Shown piece after piece: positions 23,921 through 35,147 of a DNA stretch of 64,000 bases (the first letter of the stretch is position 1; every line of letters begins with the position of its first letter). The position numbers and the translations under genes were made by a program. A model generated the notes under the pieces. The model was not told where the DNA came from. It searched no databases and saw nothing but the letters and a program-made list of their open reading frames with translations. Location: the NCBI GenBank assembly GCA_933228675.1, contig OW121742.1, forward strand, positions 15,888,489 through 15,952,488, read 5' to 3'. This stretch comes from Stomorhina lunata (lineage: Eukaryota; Arthropoda; Insecta; Diptera; Rhiniidae).

Positions 23921-24490
23921 CAAGACATAGACTAAGACATATACTAACACATAGACTAAGACATAGACTAAGACATAGACTAAGACATAGACATAGACTA
24001 AGACATAGACATAGACTAAGACATAGACTAAGACATAGACTAAGACATAGACTAAGACATAGACTAAGACATAGACTAAGACATAGACTAAGACATAGAC
24101 TAAGACATAGACTAAGACATAGACTAAGACATAGACTAAGACATAGACTAAGACATAGACTAAGATATAGACTAAGACATAGACTAAGACATAGACTAAG
24201 ACATAGACTAAGACATAGACTAAGACATAGACTAAGACATAGACTAAGACATAGACTAAGACATAGACTAAGACATAGACTAAGACATAGACTAAGACAT
24301 AGACTAAGACATAGACTAAGACATAGACTAAGACATAGACTAAGACATAGACTAAGGCATAGACTAAGGCATAGACTAAGACATAGACTAAGACATAGAC
24401 TAAGACTAAGACATAGACTAAGACATAGACTAAGACATAGACTAAGACATAGACTAAGACATAGACTAAGACATAGACTAAGACATAGGC
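23921..24490 (+). repeat. 12-bp minisatellite (AGACATAGACTA), about 46 copies
   Basis: A near-perfect 12-bp tandem repeat with a few point variants (ATATAC, GGCATAG, GATATAG) and three shortened units near 23985-24015 and 24405. The period is a multiple of three, so one frame on the minus strand is open for 214 codons of Leu-Ser-Leu-Cys repeats. That is a consequence of the repeat, not a gene. A diverged, inverted copy of the same 12-mer lies at 31655-31818. Confidence 0.97.
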
Positions 24491-24519
24491 AAAGATAATT
24501 CGAGAACGCTAAATTCAAT

Positions 24520-24930
24520 GGTGTTAACCGCTATTTAAGGTTAGCTCTAGGTTTCGAGATGTAGCGTTATTTAAAAAATGGAGGAGGTTGCCAAACAAAT
24601 ATTCACGGAACTCGAAATCTGTTTATTTTTTGGAACTAAGTCGTTTTGGAAATAAATTTTTTTGTTTGCAAAAAAACCAAAAAAAAAAACCATTTTCAAA
24701 AAAAAATGTTTGCAAACAAAAAAATTTTTTTTCAAAACGACGGCTCGGATTATAAAAAAAAATGTTTCTGAAAGATAATTTTGTTGCCGAATTTCGATTT
24801 TGTACTTAGTTCAAAAAAATAAACAATTTTTGTGTTACGCGAATATTTATTGCGCACCCTCCTCTACTTTTGTATAACGCTATATCTCGAAAACTAAAGC
24901 TAACCTAAATAAAGCGGTTATTTTTAACCA
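24520..24930. mobile_element. Foldback element (long imperfect inverted repeat)
   Basis: The left arm (TTAACCGCTATTTAAGGTT onward, through GTAGCGTTAT) is mirrored by the right arm ending at about 24920 (AACCTAAATAAAGCGGTTA). The centre is nearly palindromic: TTTTTTTGTTTGCAAA is followed by TTTGCAAACAAAAAAA. The two arms together cover most of 400 bp. It has no coding capacity. It lies 30 bp after the end of the 12-bp minisatellite. Target duplication not resolved. Confidence 0.75.
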
Positions 24931-25423
24931 CTAAGTCACCCTTTTGTCGGTAAAAAAAGTTGTCGACAGCGAGCACAGTGTTATAATCTAAGGCTTGTAA
25001 ACCAAGAGCTCCACTTCATATTTTCATTACCAAATTTAGTTGGAGTCGGTCCATATTTGATCGTACTGGCTTCCATTAAAACCAATTTTCGACACAGACT
25101 TCAATATATTAAAAATCACGAAAATGCTTTAGATTTTAATATATCTAATCTAAAACGCTTATTATTAGTTATTATGATAAAATGGATAAGTTTTGTGCAA
25201 ATAAATTTCTTTCTACATTTCACTCTATCGTTGACATTATATCCACTAGGAAAGAAAACTGCACATACGTGTGTGAACGTAAAATTTTAAGATCTGGTCT
25301 TTGCTGATATGTGGTTTAACAATGGCCCAATTAAGAGGCGATTTAGGTTTAAGCGATTTGATCGTGCGATTTAACGAATTAAGAAAATGTTTTGAAAAGG
25401 GTTTTCAAAAAAAAAAATCAAAC
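24931..25423. other. Non-coding AT-rich stretch
   Basis: Nothing recognised. The 77-codon open frame at 25057-25290 has no motif I know. Confidence 0.55.
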
Positions 25424-25655
25424 ATGAGACATCAAACATTTAATTTAAAAGTTTCACTGTAGTGTATTGCAATAAGATCCCAATTTATTACAATTATTTA
25501 TTATTGTAATAAATAGTTTTTTTTTTTTTTGATAAAACCAAAAAAAATGTTGGTGGGGAAACCTTTCCTCGACGCGTTTCGATGGTTGGTTAGGCCATCT
25601 CTTCAGGATGATTATCCCTAATTCTAGACTGAGCGAAAATCACACATTATATCTT
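25424..25655 (-). mobile_element. Hammerhead-bearing repeat, copy A (Penelope-like?)
   Basis: Read on the minus strand, this contains a hammerhead core (25571-25606), then a T-rich stretch, then the hairpin at 25485-25512 (10-bp arms, loop AATAAATA), then TTGGGATC and a tail ending near GATGTCTCATG. The same order is found in the copy at 54936-55214, and the part after the hammerhead again at 57566-57674. Homology between A and the 55-kb copy starts about 45 bp upstream of the core. There is no reverse transcriptase or GIY-YIG endonuclease here, so the Penelope-like assignment rests only on the known association of such ribozymes with that group. A retrozyme- or SINE-like non-autonomous element is the main alternative. 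Confidence 0.65.
25556..25618 (-). ncRNA. Hammerhead ribozyme motif, copy A
   Basis: On the minus strand: CTGAAGA (25600-25606), stem II GATGG with CCATC around a 9-nt loop, GAAA, then CGCGTC with the predicted cleavage after GTC (25571). This matches the conserved hammerhead core (CUGANGA, stem II, GAAA, NUH). Stem III would be only A-U and C-G closed by two bases. Its ACGCGT is self-complementary, which suits a dimeric fold. Stem I has C-G and U-A next to the core, an internal loop, then GGGA with TCCC distally. Activity is predicted, not shown. Confidence 0.7.
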
Positions 25656-27635
25656 ATTCGAGGGACAGAATAAATACGAATTATTGTGTCCAACAAATAT
25701 CAACATAAAGCGATGATTATCATTTGAACAGAAAATTACAATATTTTTCAATTTTATCTTTTCTTTATTTCCCATTTTTGTTGGGGCTATATAAACAAGC
25801 CTGCAAAGGTTGATGTAGTAAATGGCAATATTGAAGATTTTATTTTTGAGATATAGGCCAATATGTAGAAAAGAGTATGCCAAAATGGGACTCATCGGAG
25901 GAACCACTTAAGCCCAATTCGCAGTCAAGATTTTAAGTAAATGTTTAAACTTTGAATTCTATAGATCTATAGACTCAAATAAAGATTTCAAAAAATTCTA
26001 AAATTTGTTTTAAATCAAATCCGAATAATTTAAAACAAATATATTTTTTTACTTCATATAAGCAAATAATTAAGAAAATTTACCTGAAAAGAAAAACAAA
26101 TGAAATATTTATTATTAAAGCTTCATTTAAAAATTTATTGTAATTGTTTATTATAATAATTAATACAAAATAAAAATACTTCCAAGCTATAAATTAAAGT
26201 AAATATTTAAGATTAAATTTTATAAAAATAAATCTGTATACATTCCATTAATCATGGCTTTTGGCAAACCATAAGTAAAATTTATTATTAACTTTAAAAC
26301 AATTATTTCAGATACTTCCACTACCTTGTTTTTCTGTTCAGGACAAAACTCATTTAATTCAAAAAATATAACTTTTTGTGTATAAATTCCCTAACGAGAT
26401 TTAAAACAGATGTAGCGAAAATTTCGAAAATCCATTTAATTTACGAGTATTTGAATAAAACAAAAGAGGAGTGAAATAAACAACAATTGCAACTAAATAA
26501 CAGGAAAAAGGCTTCTCTTTCTATTAACAATATATTAAGTTGTTCTTTTTATTGTTGTATTTTTTTTTTATAATACAATCACGTTATAAGCCATTTTTTA
26601 ATTATCATAAATTCATTCTTTTTTCTCTCTATCTTTTCGAAAAACTTCTAGCAGCGAAAAAACTTTTTTGTTTCTAGCGAAAAGAATAAATTTTATTTAT
26701 TTAAAATTTTATCAGGGAACATGCACAGACGGACAGGCACGTTGAGGTAGCGCACGAGCTGTTGGTTAAATGTGTGAAATAGAAGATAGTGAAAAAAATC
26801 TGGATATTTTATTTGCCAAGAAATTTACTGGATAAATGGATACAGGAAATTTATAGTCACTAACTGAAACTACTAAAAGTATGCTATAGAAAAATTTTCG
26901 AATTTTTTAATTTCTTAAAATTTGTCTGACAAAATTAAGAATATCTTATTTTTGTCCATTATAATCATTTTTGCAGTGGCCTTTTAACACTTTAAATTTT
27001 CTACTTTTTTACACTTAGAACAAACAAAACAAAAAAGTCATTATATTATAATTGGTGTTGTTTTGTATATTTTTTTTTGTGCCCCTTGAGAAAATAATAA
27101 GATGAAATGGAAATGCGAAAAAAAGTCCAAAAGAAGAGAAAACATCTACAACAAAAAAAGATTTTCTACTAAGGAAAAAAAAGGTGTGGAAACAACTACA
27201 AACAGCAACAAAATTGCAATTTAAATTTAGCAGCTGGTTGTAAACAACACAGACCAGCAACAGCTCACTCACACATAAACATAAGTAGATGCTGGCAACA
27301 GAACACAGTGGTCCCATGGGCATCAAAGCAATTAAACATTTTAAATTGGAAATGAAAAGTGACTTCGTTTTTATTAAAAAGTAGCAATAATATATGAACA
27401 GATTTTAATTGGATTCCACAAATCAATTTTGATAAACCGATTTAGATTAAACCCGACTTTAAAGGGTAGTAAATCCGATATGGAAATACATATGATCAAA
27501 TTTTTCGAAATTTCAAGCAAATTGGTCTGATCAAATGGAGTACTGTACTAAGTAGTCAGCCTTTAAAGCCACATTACTGAAATAATATTATATTTCTAAC
27601 AAAAACAACATCACTTCACACTGAAAAAGATACAT
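25656..27635. other. Non-coding AT-rich stretch
   Basis: No gene recognised in about 2 kb. Open frames of 86 and 103 codons on the minus strand (25647-25907, 27015-27326) carry no recognisable domain. A GC-richer patch near 27230-27310 reads as unique sequence. Confidence 0.55.
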
Positions 27636-30600
27636 TTTTATAACGAAAAGTTTTTTAGCGATAAATGTTCTATCTAAAAATGTTAATAACAAAAAATCTT
27701 TTATCGAGAAATATTAATAACGAAAAATTTTCTATAAAATAATTTTAACAACGAAAAATTTTCTACAAAAAAAATTTATAACGAAAAATTTTCTATAGAA
27801 AAATTTTTATAACGAAAAATTTTCTATAGAAAAATTTTTATAACGGAAAATTTTCTATAGAAAAAATTTTATAACGAAAAATTTTCTATAGAAAAATTTT
27901 TATAACGAAAAATTTTCTATAGAAAAATTTTTATAACGAAAAATTTTCTATAGAAAAATTTTTATAACGAAAAATTTTCTATAGAAAAATTTTTATAACG
28001 AAAAATTTTCTATAGTAAAATTTTTATAACGAAAAATTTTCTATAGAAAAATTTTTATAACGAAAAATTTTCTATAGAAAAATTTTTATAACGAAAAATT
28101 TTCTATAGAAAAATTTTTATAACGAAAAATTTTCTATAGAAAAATTTTTATAACGAAAAATTTTCTATAGAAAAATTTTTATAACGAAAAATTTTCTATA
28201 GAAAAATTTTTATAACGAAAAATTTTCTATAGAAAAATTTTCATAACGAAAAATTTTCTATAGAAAAATTTTTATAACGAAAAATTTTCTATAGAAAAAT
28301 TTTTATAACGAAAAATTTTCTATAGAAAAATTTTTATAACGAAAAATTTTCTATAGAAAAATTTTTATAACGAAAAATTTTCTATAGAAAAATTTTTATA
28401 ACGAAAAATTTTCTATAGAAAAATTTTTATAACGAAAAATTTTCTATAGAAAAATTTTTATAACGAAAAATTTTCTATAGAAAAATTTTTATAACGAAAA
28501 ATTTTTATAACGAAAAATTATCTATAGGAAAATTTTTATAACGAAAAATTATCTATAGGAAAATTTTTATAACGAAAAATTTTCTATAGAAAAATTTTTA
28601 TAACGAAAATTTTCTATAGAAAAATTTTTTAACGAAAAATTTTCTATAAAAAAATTTTTATAACGAAAAATTTTCTATAGAAAAATTTTTATAACGAAAA
28701 ATTTTTATAACGAAAAATTTTCTATAGAAAAACTTTTATAACAAAACATTTTTATAACGAAACATTTTCTATAGAAAAATTTTTATAACGAAAAATTTTC
28801 TATAGAATAATTCCCAAATAATGAAAAAATTTTGTAACGAAAAATTTTCTATAGAAATGTTTTTACAACGAAAAATTTTCTATAGAAAACATTTTATAAC
28901 GAAAAATTTGCTAGAGAAAAACTTTTTTAATGAAAAATTTTTATAACGAAAAATTTTCTATAGAAAAACTTCTATATCGAAAAATTTTTGTAAAAAAAAT
29001 ATTTGCTATAGAAAAATTTGTATAACGAAAAATTGTCTATAGAAAAATATGTATAACAAAAAATTTTTTACAGAAAGGTTTTTATAACGAAAAATTTTCT
29101 ATAGAAACATTTTTATAACGAAAAAGTTTCTATAGAAAAATGTTTATAATGAAAAACTTTCTATAGAAAAAATTTTATAACGAAAAATTTTCTATAGAAA
29201 AATTTTTATAACGAAAAATTTTCTATAGAAAAATTTTTATAACGAAAAATTTTCTATAGAAAAATTTTTATAACGAAAAATTTTTTATAGAAAAATTTTT
29301 ATAACGAAAAATTTTCTATAGAAAAATTTTTATAACGAAAAATTTTCTATAGAAAAATTTTTATAACGAAAAATTTTCTATAGAAAAATTTTTATAACGA
29401 AAAATTTTCTATAGAAAAATTTTTATAACGAAAAATTTTCTATAGAAAAATTTTTATAACGAAAAATTTTCTATAGAAAAATTTTTATAACGAAAAATTT
29501 TCTATAGAAAAATTTTTATAACGAAAAATTTTCTATAGAAAAAATTTTATAACGAAAAATTTTCTATAGAAAAATTTTTATAATGAAAAATTTTCTATAG
29601 AAAAATTTTTATAACGAAAAATTTTCTATAGAAAAATTTTTATAACGAAAAATTTTTCTATAGAATTTTATAACGAAAAATTTTCTATAGAAAAATTTTT
29701 ATAACGAAAAATTTTCTATAGAAAAATTTTTATAACGAAAAATTTTCTATAGAAAAATTTTTATAACGAAAAATTTTCTATAGAAAAATTTTTATAACGA
29801 AAAATTTTCTATAGAAAAATTTTTATAACGAAAAATTTTCTATAGAAAAATTTTTATAACGAAAAATTTTCTATAGAAAAATTTTTATAACGAAAAATTT
29901 TCTATAGAAAAATTTTTATAACGAAAAATTTTCTATAGAAAAATTTTTATAACGAAAAATTTTCTATAGAAAAATTTTTATAACGAAAAATTTTCTATAG
30001 AAAAATTTTTATAACGAAAAATTTTCTATAGAAAAATTTTTATAACGAAAAATTTTCTATAGAAAAATTTTTATAACGAAAAATTATCTATAGGAAAATT
30101 TTTATAACGAAAAATTATCTATAGGAAAATTTTTATAACGAAAAATTTTCTATACAAAAATTTTTATAACGAAAATTTTCTATAGAAAAATTTTTTAACG
30201 AAAAATTTTCTATAAAAAAATTTTTATAACGAAAAATTTTCTATAGAAAAATTTTTATAACGAAAAATTTTCTATAGAAAAACTTTTATAACAAAAAATT
30301 TTTATAACGAAACATTTTCTATAGAAAAATTTTTATAACGAAAAATTTTCTATAGAATAATTCCCAAATAATGAAAAAATTTTGTAACGAAAAATTTTCT
30401 ATAGAAATGTTTTTACAACGAAAAATTTTCTATAGAAAACATTTTATAACGAAACATTTGCTAGAGAAAAACTTTTTTAATGAAAAATTTTTAAAACGAA
30501 AAATTTTCTATAGAAAAACTTCTATATCGAAAAATTTTTGTAAAAAAAATATTTGCTACAGAAAAATTTGTATAACGAAAAATTGTCTATAGAAAAATAT

Positions 30601-31655
30601 GTATAACAAAAAATTTTTTACAGAAAGGTTTTTATAACGAAAAATTTTCTATAGAAACATTTTTATAACGAAAAAGTTTCTATAGAAAAATTTTTATAAT
30701 GAAAAACTTTCTATAGAAAAAATTTTATAACGAAAAATTTTCTATAGAAAAATTTTTATAACGAAAAATTTCTATAGCGAAAAATTTTTTATAGAAAAAA
30801 TTTTGTAACGAAAAATTTTCTATGGAAAAATTTTTAATAACGAAAAATTTTCTATAGAAAGATTTTTATAACGAAAAATTTTCTATAGAAAAATTTTAAT
30901 AACGAAAAATTTTCTGTAGAAGAATTTTATATAGAAAAATTTAATATAGAAAAATTTTTATAACGAAAAATTTTCTGTAAAAAATTTTTCTAACCAAAAA
31001 TTTTCTATAGAAAATTTTTATTACAAAAAAATTTTTATAGAAAAATTTTTATAACGAAAAAATTTCTATAAAAACATTTTTATAATAAAAAATTTTCTAT
31101 AAAAATAAATTTATAACGAAAAATTTTCAATAGAAAAATGTTTAAAATAAAAAATTTTCTTTAGAAATCTTCGATAACGAAAATATTATAGGAATATTTT
31201 TCTAATGAAAAGTTTTCGATAGAGAATTTTATACGTATAAAAATTTTTTTAAAACAAATATTTTATATAGAGATATTTTCGCTATTTTCTTTTATAGAAA
31301 TGTTTCGTTATAAAAATTCTTCTATAGAAAATTTTCGGTTATAAAAATTCTTCTATAGAAAATTTCTTGCTACAAAATAAATGTATATAAAGATATTTTC
31401 GCTATTTTCTTTTATAGAAAATGTTTCGTTATAAAAATGTTTCTATAGAAAATTTTTCTTAACAAAAATATTCCTATAGAAAATTTTTCATTATTAAAAT
31501 TTTTCTATTGAAAATTTTTTTTATAAAAATGTTTCGATATAAAATTTTTCATTAAAATATTTTTTTATAGAAAATTTTTCATTTAAAATTTTTTGTATAG
31601 AAAATTTTCTATAAAAACTTTTTTCGTTATAAAAATATTTCAATATAAAAACTTT
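27636..31655 (-). repeat. Satellite array 5, 31-bp monomer, inverse orientation of array 2
   Basis: About 130 tandem units. TTATAACGAAAAATTTTCTA continues into TAGAAAAATT. The monomer is the exact reverse complement of array 2. The 27780-28490 and 29190-30060 stretches are almost uniform. Variant-rich blocks at 28515-29215 and 30081-30770 are copies of each other. Units beyond about 30780 decay progressively and from about 31290 include units in the opposite orientation (TTCGTTATAAAAATTC). Confidence 0.97.
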
Positions 31656-31818
31656 CTTAGTCTATGTCGCAGTCTTTTACTTAGTCTATGTCTTAATCCA
31701 TGTTTTGGTATGTCTTATTCTATGTCTCATTTTATATCTTAGTCTATGTTTTAATCTATGGCTTAGTCTATGTCTTAGTCTATGTCTTAGTTGATGCCTT
31801 AATATGTGTCATAGATAA
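31655..31818 (-). repeat. Diverged 12-bp minisatellite, inverted relative to 23.9 kb
   Basis: TTAGTCTATGTC-type units, the reverse complement of the minisatellite at 23921-24490. About 13 units, heavily mutated, with the most regular run near 31765-31795. It abuts the decayed end of satellite array 5. Confidence 0.9.
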
Positions 31819-32840
31819 AAATATTTTTCCTAATCAATCCACTGTTCCCTTACACTAACCACACACACTCACTGTCATTGCCACAAAACGTGGCTTGAAG
31901 GTACCGGTCTTAATGCAACATGCAAAAACATTTCCAACAAAAAACATCATTATGAATATGAGTTGTTTAAAAAGCTCACACACAGACAGACAGACAGATA
32001 GACACACACTCATATTAAAAGTAATAATAATGTTGTTGTAACCCAAGCGGTGATGGTCAATGTTGGGGCTACCAACAACAACAACAACAAGAACGATATA
32101 TCTGCAACATTGCATTACCAGCGAATTATAGTGTGAGATGACTGCGTTGCAATTTATTAAATGTCTTCATTTTCTCTTGTTGTTCTTCATGTTTCTTTTC
32201 ATTTGTTTCACTTTTGGGCTGTAAAGACTTAATGTTGTTATTAAGCTGTTGTTTGTTGTTGCTGCTTGTATGTTGTTCATCATGTTGTTGGCTGTATTGT
32301 TGCAATTGCTGTTTATGCCTTTTTAAGATCTTTGTTTAGCAGTTGTTGGCTCACACACACCCAAAATGCTTCAAAACTCATACACACATTTACATGGTCT
32401 GTATGGAGAAGACTTTGGCTTCATCTTGTGGGGAGAGAGTGTACGAAAATGTTGAACAAACGAGCCAGAGTTAGTGTTAATGTCATGTTGCCAAAATGAC
32501 TGAGTGACTGACATGATCTTTGCTGTCAGTATGAGCTGTGAGGTTTTTCTGAATTTTAGCTCTTTTTTTTATTTTGTTGTAAAAACATATTTATCTACAG
32601 CTTGTCATAAGATTTCTTATTCGATGCCCTACGATTTTCAATTTTCCAAGATATTATAGACTAATAACTACATGTCATTGGCAATAGAAATGGTCGTTAA
32701 ATAGACCATTACTACAATATTAATAAGATAGTATCTTATTGATGTTTCGGTTCTAATTGGATTAAATTTCTATCCACAAAAACGGAAACGATGATCTCAA
32801 CCGATGAAATTTCGAATCATCCGATTAATATATAGTCACT
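31819..32840. other. Non-coding stretch with CA and GTT simple repeats
   Basis: Contains a CACAGACAGACAGACAG patch near 31978-32000, CAACAA near 32076-32090 and a GTTGTT-rich patch near 32230-32300. Short open frames cross these low-complexity patches. No gene recognised. Confidence 0.6.
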
Positions 32841-33637
32841 TAGAGATTAAAAAATAAGACGAGGTTTTTCTTCATGTCTTCTTCTTCTGTTATCCTTGAC
32901 TCCCAGTGGAGCATAGGGCCTCAACCATCCTTTTGTATCTAACTCTATTGCGAGATTGTAGGCATACATCATTCCATGAATATTTTGCTGCTTGTAACTC
33001 CGCATCAATTGACCTTCTCCACGTTCTAGCAGGTGCACCAACACGACGGCCGCTTCCTTGTGGATTCCAACGAAGCGCTTATAGAGCAATGTTGGTATTT
33101 GGCCTTCGTAGTATGTGGCCTATCCACCGTCATTTCCGTTGACATACCTCTACAGAAGAAGAGATTTGGTTTGTAGCGTTTAGTAGATCCTCATTTCTTA
33201 TGCGATTTGGCCACCATATATTAAGGATTTGCCGCAACCATTTGTTTGCAAAGGCTTGTAGGTGCTTATCGATGGCATCTGTGCGTTTCCAGGTTTCGCA
33301 GCCGTAATACAAGATGGGCTTGACATTCGGGTTATATATTCGTAACTTAGTTGTTGTTGATATTTGCCGAGATTTCCAAATAGCTCGGAGAACGCCGAAT
33401 GCTGATTTTGCCTTATTAATACGTATCCTCGTCGGCGCCACCTCTTGTAGATACGAAACTACCAAGATAATTAAAGGTACCTACACATCCAATACCCTCG
33501 TTATCCACATTGATGTGTGGCGACGGGTTCGCGCTATAGCCTCCAGGCATTATATTTTTCTTGGAAATATTGATTTCCAGCTCAGCTGCCCGAGATTCAA
33601 CAGTAATAGCGCTAGTGTTTTCTTGAAAGTGACCTGG

Positions 33638-33954
33638 GCCAAATTACGGCATTCGGTATCGATCGAAATCTTAGATATTTTAAGAACATTTGAATAGCAT
33701 ACTTTAAGAATAATCAAAATTATCTAAAATATGCACAGTTTACTATATTTTTTTTGAAGTTATTTGCCAAAAGATGAAGAATAGTAAAAGAGTTTTAATT
33801 GAACAATATATATTTTTAAAAACTAATCAAAATTGATACCAAATTTCAGTAAACTTTTTGCATCGAAGTAACTTTGAACATCCCTAAAGTGTACTCCACA
33901 ATATTCGCTTAAAAGTCTGAGTTTTCGCTAGATATCGAATGCGGTAATTTGGAC
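33638..33954. mobile_element. 317-bp TIR element inserted in the RTE reverse transcriptase
   Basis: The ends are inverted repeats of about 40 bp at roughly 80% identity. The left end starts GCCAAATTACGGCATTCGG; the right end, reverse-complemented, starts GTCCAAATTACCGCATTCG. CCTGG flanks it on both sides (33633-33637 and 33955-33959) as a 5-bp target duplication. Removing the element and one CCTGG rejoins the host frame: LLSQRPG on one side and HFQENT on the other. The interior is AT-rich and non-coding. I do not recognise the superfamily. A 5-bp target duplication narrows it, but Transib-type CAC ends are absent. Confidence 0.85.
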
Positions 33955-34186
33955 CCTGGTCTTTGGCTTAGAAGACATACGTCATCGGCGTATTCCAAGT
34001 CCTCGAGTTGCTTAAAGGGTGTCCATTGCATACCACGTCTACCATTCAGTGCCGTGCGCATTATATTGTCGATGACAAGGATAAAAAGTGAAGGTGATAA
34101 GATACATCCTTGTCTTACTCTAGAAGTAACTTTGAACGGATTAGACAATTTACCTTTATGTAGAACCCGGCATTTAAAGTCCACGT

Positions 34187-34630
34187 ACATTGCCCGAATT
34201 AAGTTCAGAATTTTCGTTGGCATGTTACGGTTTTCTAAAATTCTCCATAGATAGCTCCTGTTGACACTGTCGAAGGCCTTCATAAAGTCGATAAACGCTA
34301 GATAAATTGGGGTGCGAAATTCATTACATTGCTCCAGTACTATTCTTACTGTGTTTATTAGATCAACACAAGATCTAGTCTTTTGGAACCCAAACTGATT
34401 TTAAATGTACGTGAACATTGCCCGAATTAAATTCAGAATTTTCGTTGGTATGTTACGGTTTTCCAAAATTCTCCATAGATAGCTCCTGTTGGCATTGTCG
34501 AAGGCCTTCATAAAGTCGATAAACGCTAGATAAATGAGGGTGCGGAATTCATTACATTGCTCCAGTACTATTCTTACTGTGTTGATTAGATCAACACAAG
34601 ATCTAGTCTCTCGGGAACCAAACTGATTTT
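34187..34630 (-). repeat. 228-bp tandem duplication inside the RTE element
   Basis: The segment from about 34175 to 34402 is repeated at 34403 to 34630 (landmarks acattgcccgaatt at 34187 and 34415, caaactgatttt ending at 34402 and 34630). It covers the motif-A region of the reverse transcriptase. 228 is 76 codons, so the duplication itself kept phase. The two copies differ at several positions (for example ttgacactgtc against ttggcattgtc), so it is not a recent assembly collapse. Confidence 0.92.
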
Positions 34631-35147
34631 CGCGGAGTGTTTCAGAAACTGCGTCAGACGTTCTATTCAAAATTACTCAACTTAGTATATTGCTCGGTAT
34701 TGGAAGTTATTGAAGTCTTTGGAGCCACCCATTTTTGGTATTTTGACTAGTACACCTTCATTCCAGGAGGTAGGTAGAGCTTCTTCTACCCATATCTTAC
34801 GCAAAAATGAGTGCCACAGTCTCGCCGATCCTTCAACGTCACATAAAAGCATCTCCGCTGGAATATTGATATCCATCAGCGCTTCTAATCCGATGGGAAT
34901 GTTTAATGTTGTCTGCAAGTGTTCCATCCATCGTATTAATTGTTCATCCGGGGTTGAGAGAAGTGTACCGCTACTACACAGAATGGGACTGTTGGTGTAG
35001 GTAAGTTTACCACACAACGCTCTTGATATATTGCATAAGGTCCTCATGTCGCCCTTACTTGGCTCGCTTGTTCATCTACCCACATTCTCTTGTCCCTCCT
35101 TGCAGACCTTTTTATTCCGTTGGATAGGTCACAGTATATTGTATTAA

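Larger units (their letters stand above)
32850..35147 (-). pseudogene. Broken RTE-type non-LTR retrotransposon: linker, reverse transcriptase and C-terminal domain
   Basis: Read on the minus strand, the recognisable order is: KRSARRDKRMWVDEQAS (about 35100); a fingers-region frame (35047-34682) ending KIPKMGGSKDFNNFQYRAIY; ENQFGSRETRSCVDLI and the motif-A block LAFIDFMKAFD (34401-34670); a second copy of that block; RQGCILSPSLF (34082-34117, motif B); EYADDVCLLSQ with the catalytic YADD at 33981-33992; then ESRAAELEIN, RINKAKSAFGVLRAIWKSRQ, LYYGCETW-like text, RWIGHILRR, WNPQGSGRRVGAPARTWRR; and a stop at 32890-32892. The domain order, with the long C-terminal region after the thumb, is that of RTE-clade elements. 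Frames change several times, a 228-bp segment is duplicated, a 317-bp element is inserted at 33638-33954, and the endonuclease is missing. It cannot code for an active enzyme. Confidence 0.88.

Noticed and set aside
23874..24518. A 214-codon minus-strand frame of Leu-Ser-Leu-Cys repeats, the longest open frame of the window
   Set aside because: It is the translation of a 12-bp minisatellite. A 12-bp unit without a stop in one frame stays open by arithmetic. No domain, start context or flanking exon supports a protein.
27015..27326. 103-codon minus-strand frame with several Cys and Leu
   Set aside because: AT- and simple-repeat-driven, without a recognisable domain or conserved motif.
32847..33089. 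80-codon minus-strand frame with YKRFVGIHKEAAVVLVHL
   Set aside because: The biologically meaningful reading of this DNA is a neighbouring frame with RWIGHILRR and the ARTWRR block of the RTE C-terminal domain.
33314..33697. 127-codon plus-strand frame antisense to the RTE element
   Set aside because: It is the shadow of the RTE reverse transcriptase coding sequence on the minus strand, which shows clear motifs.
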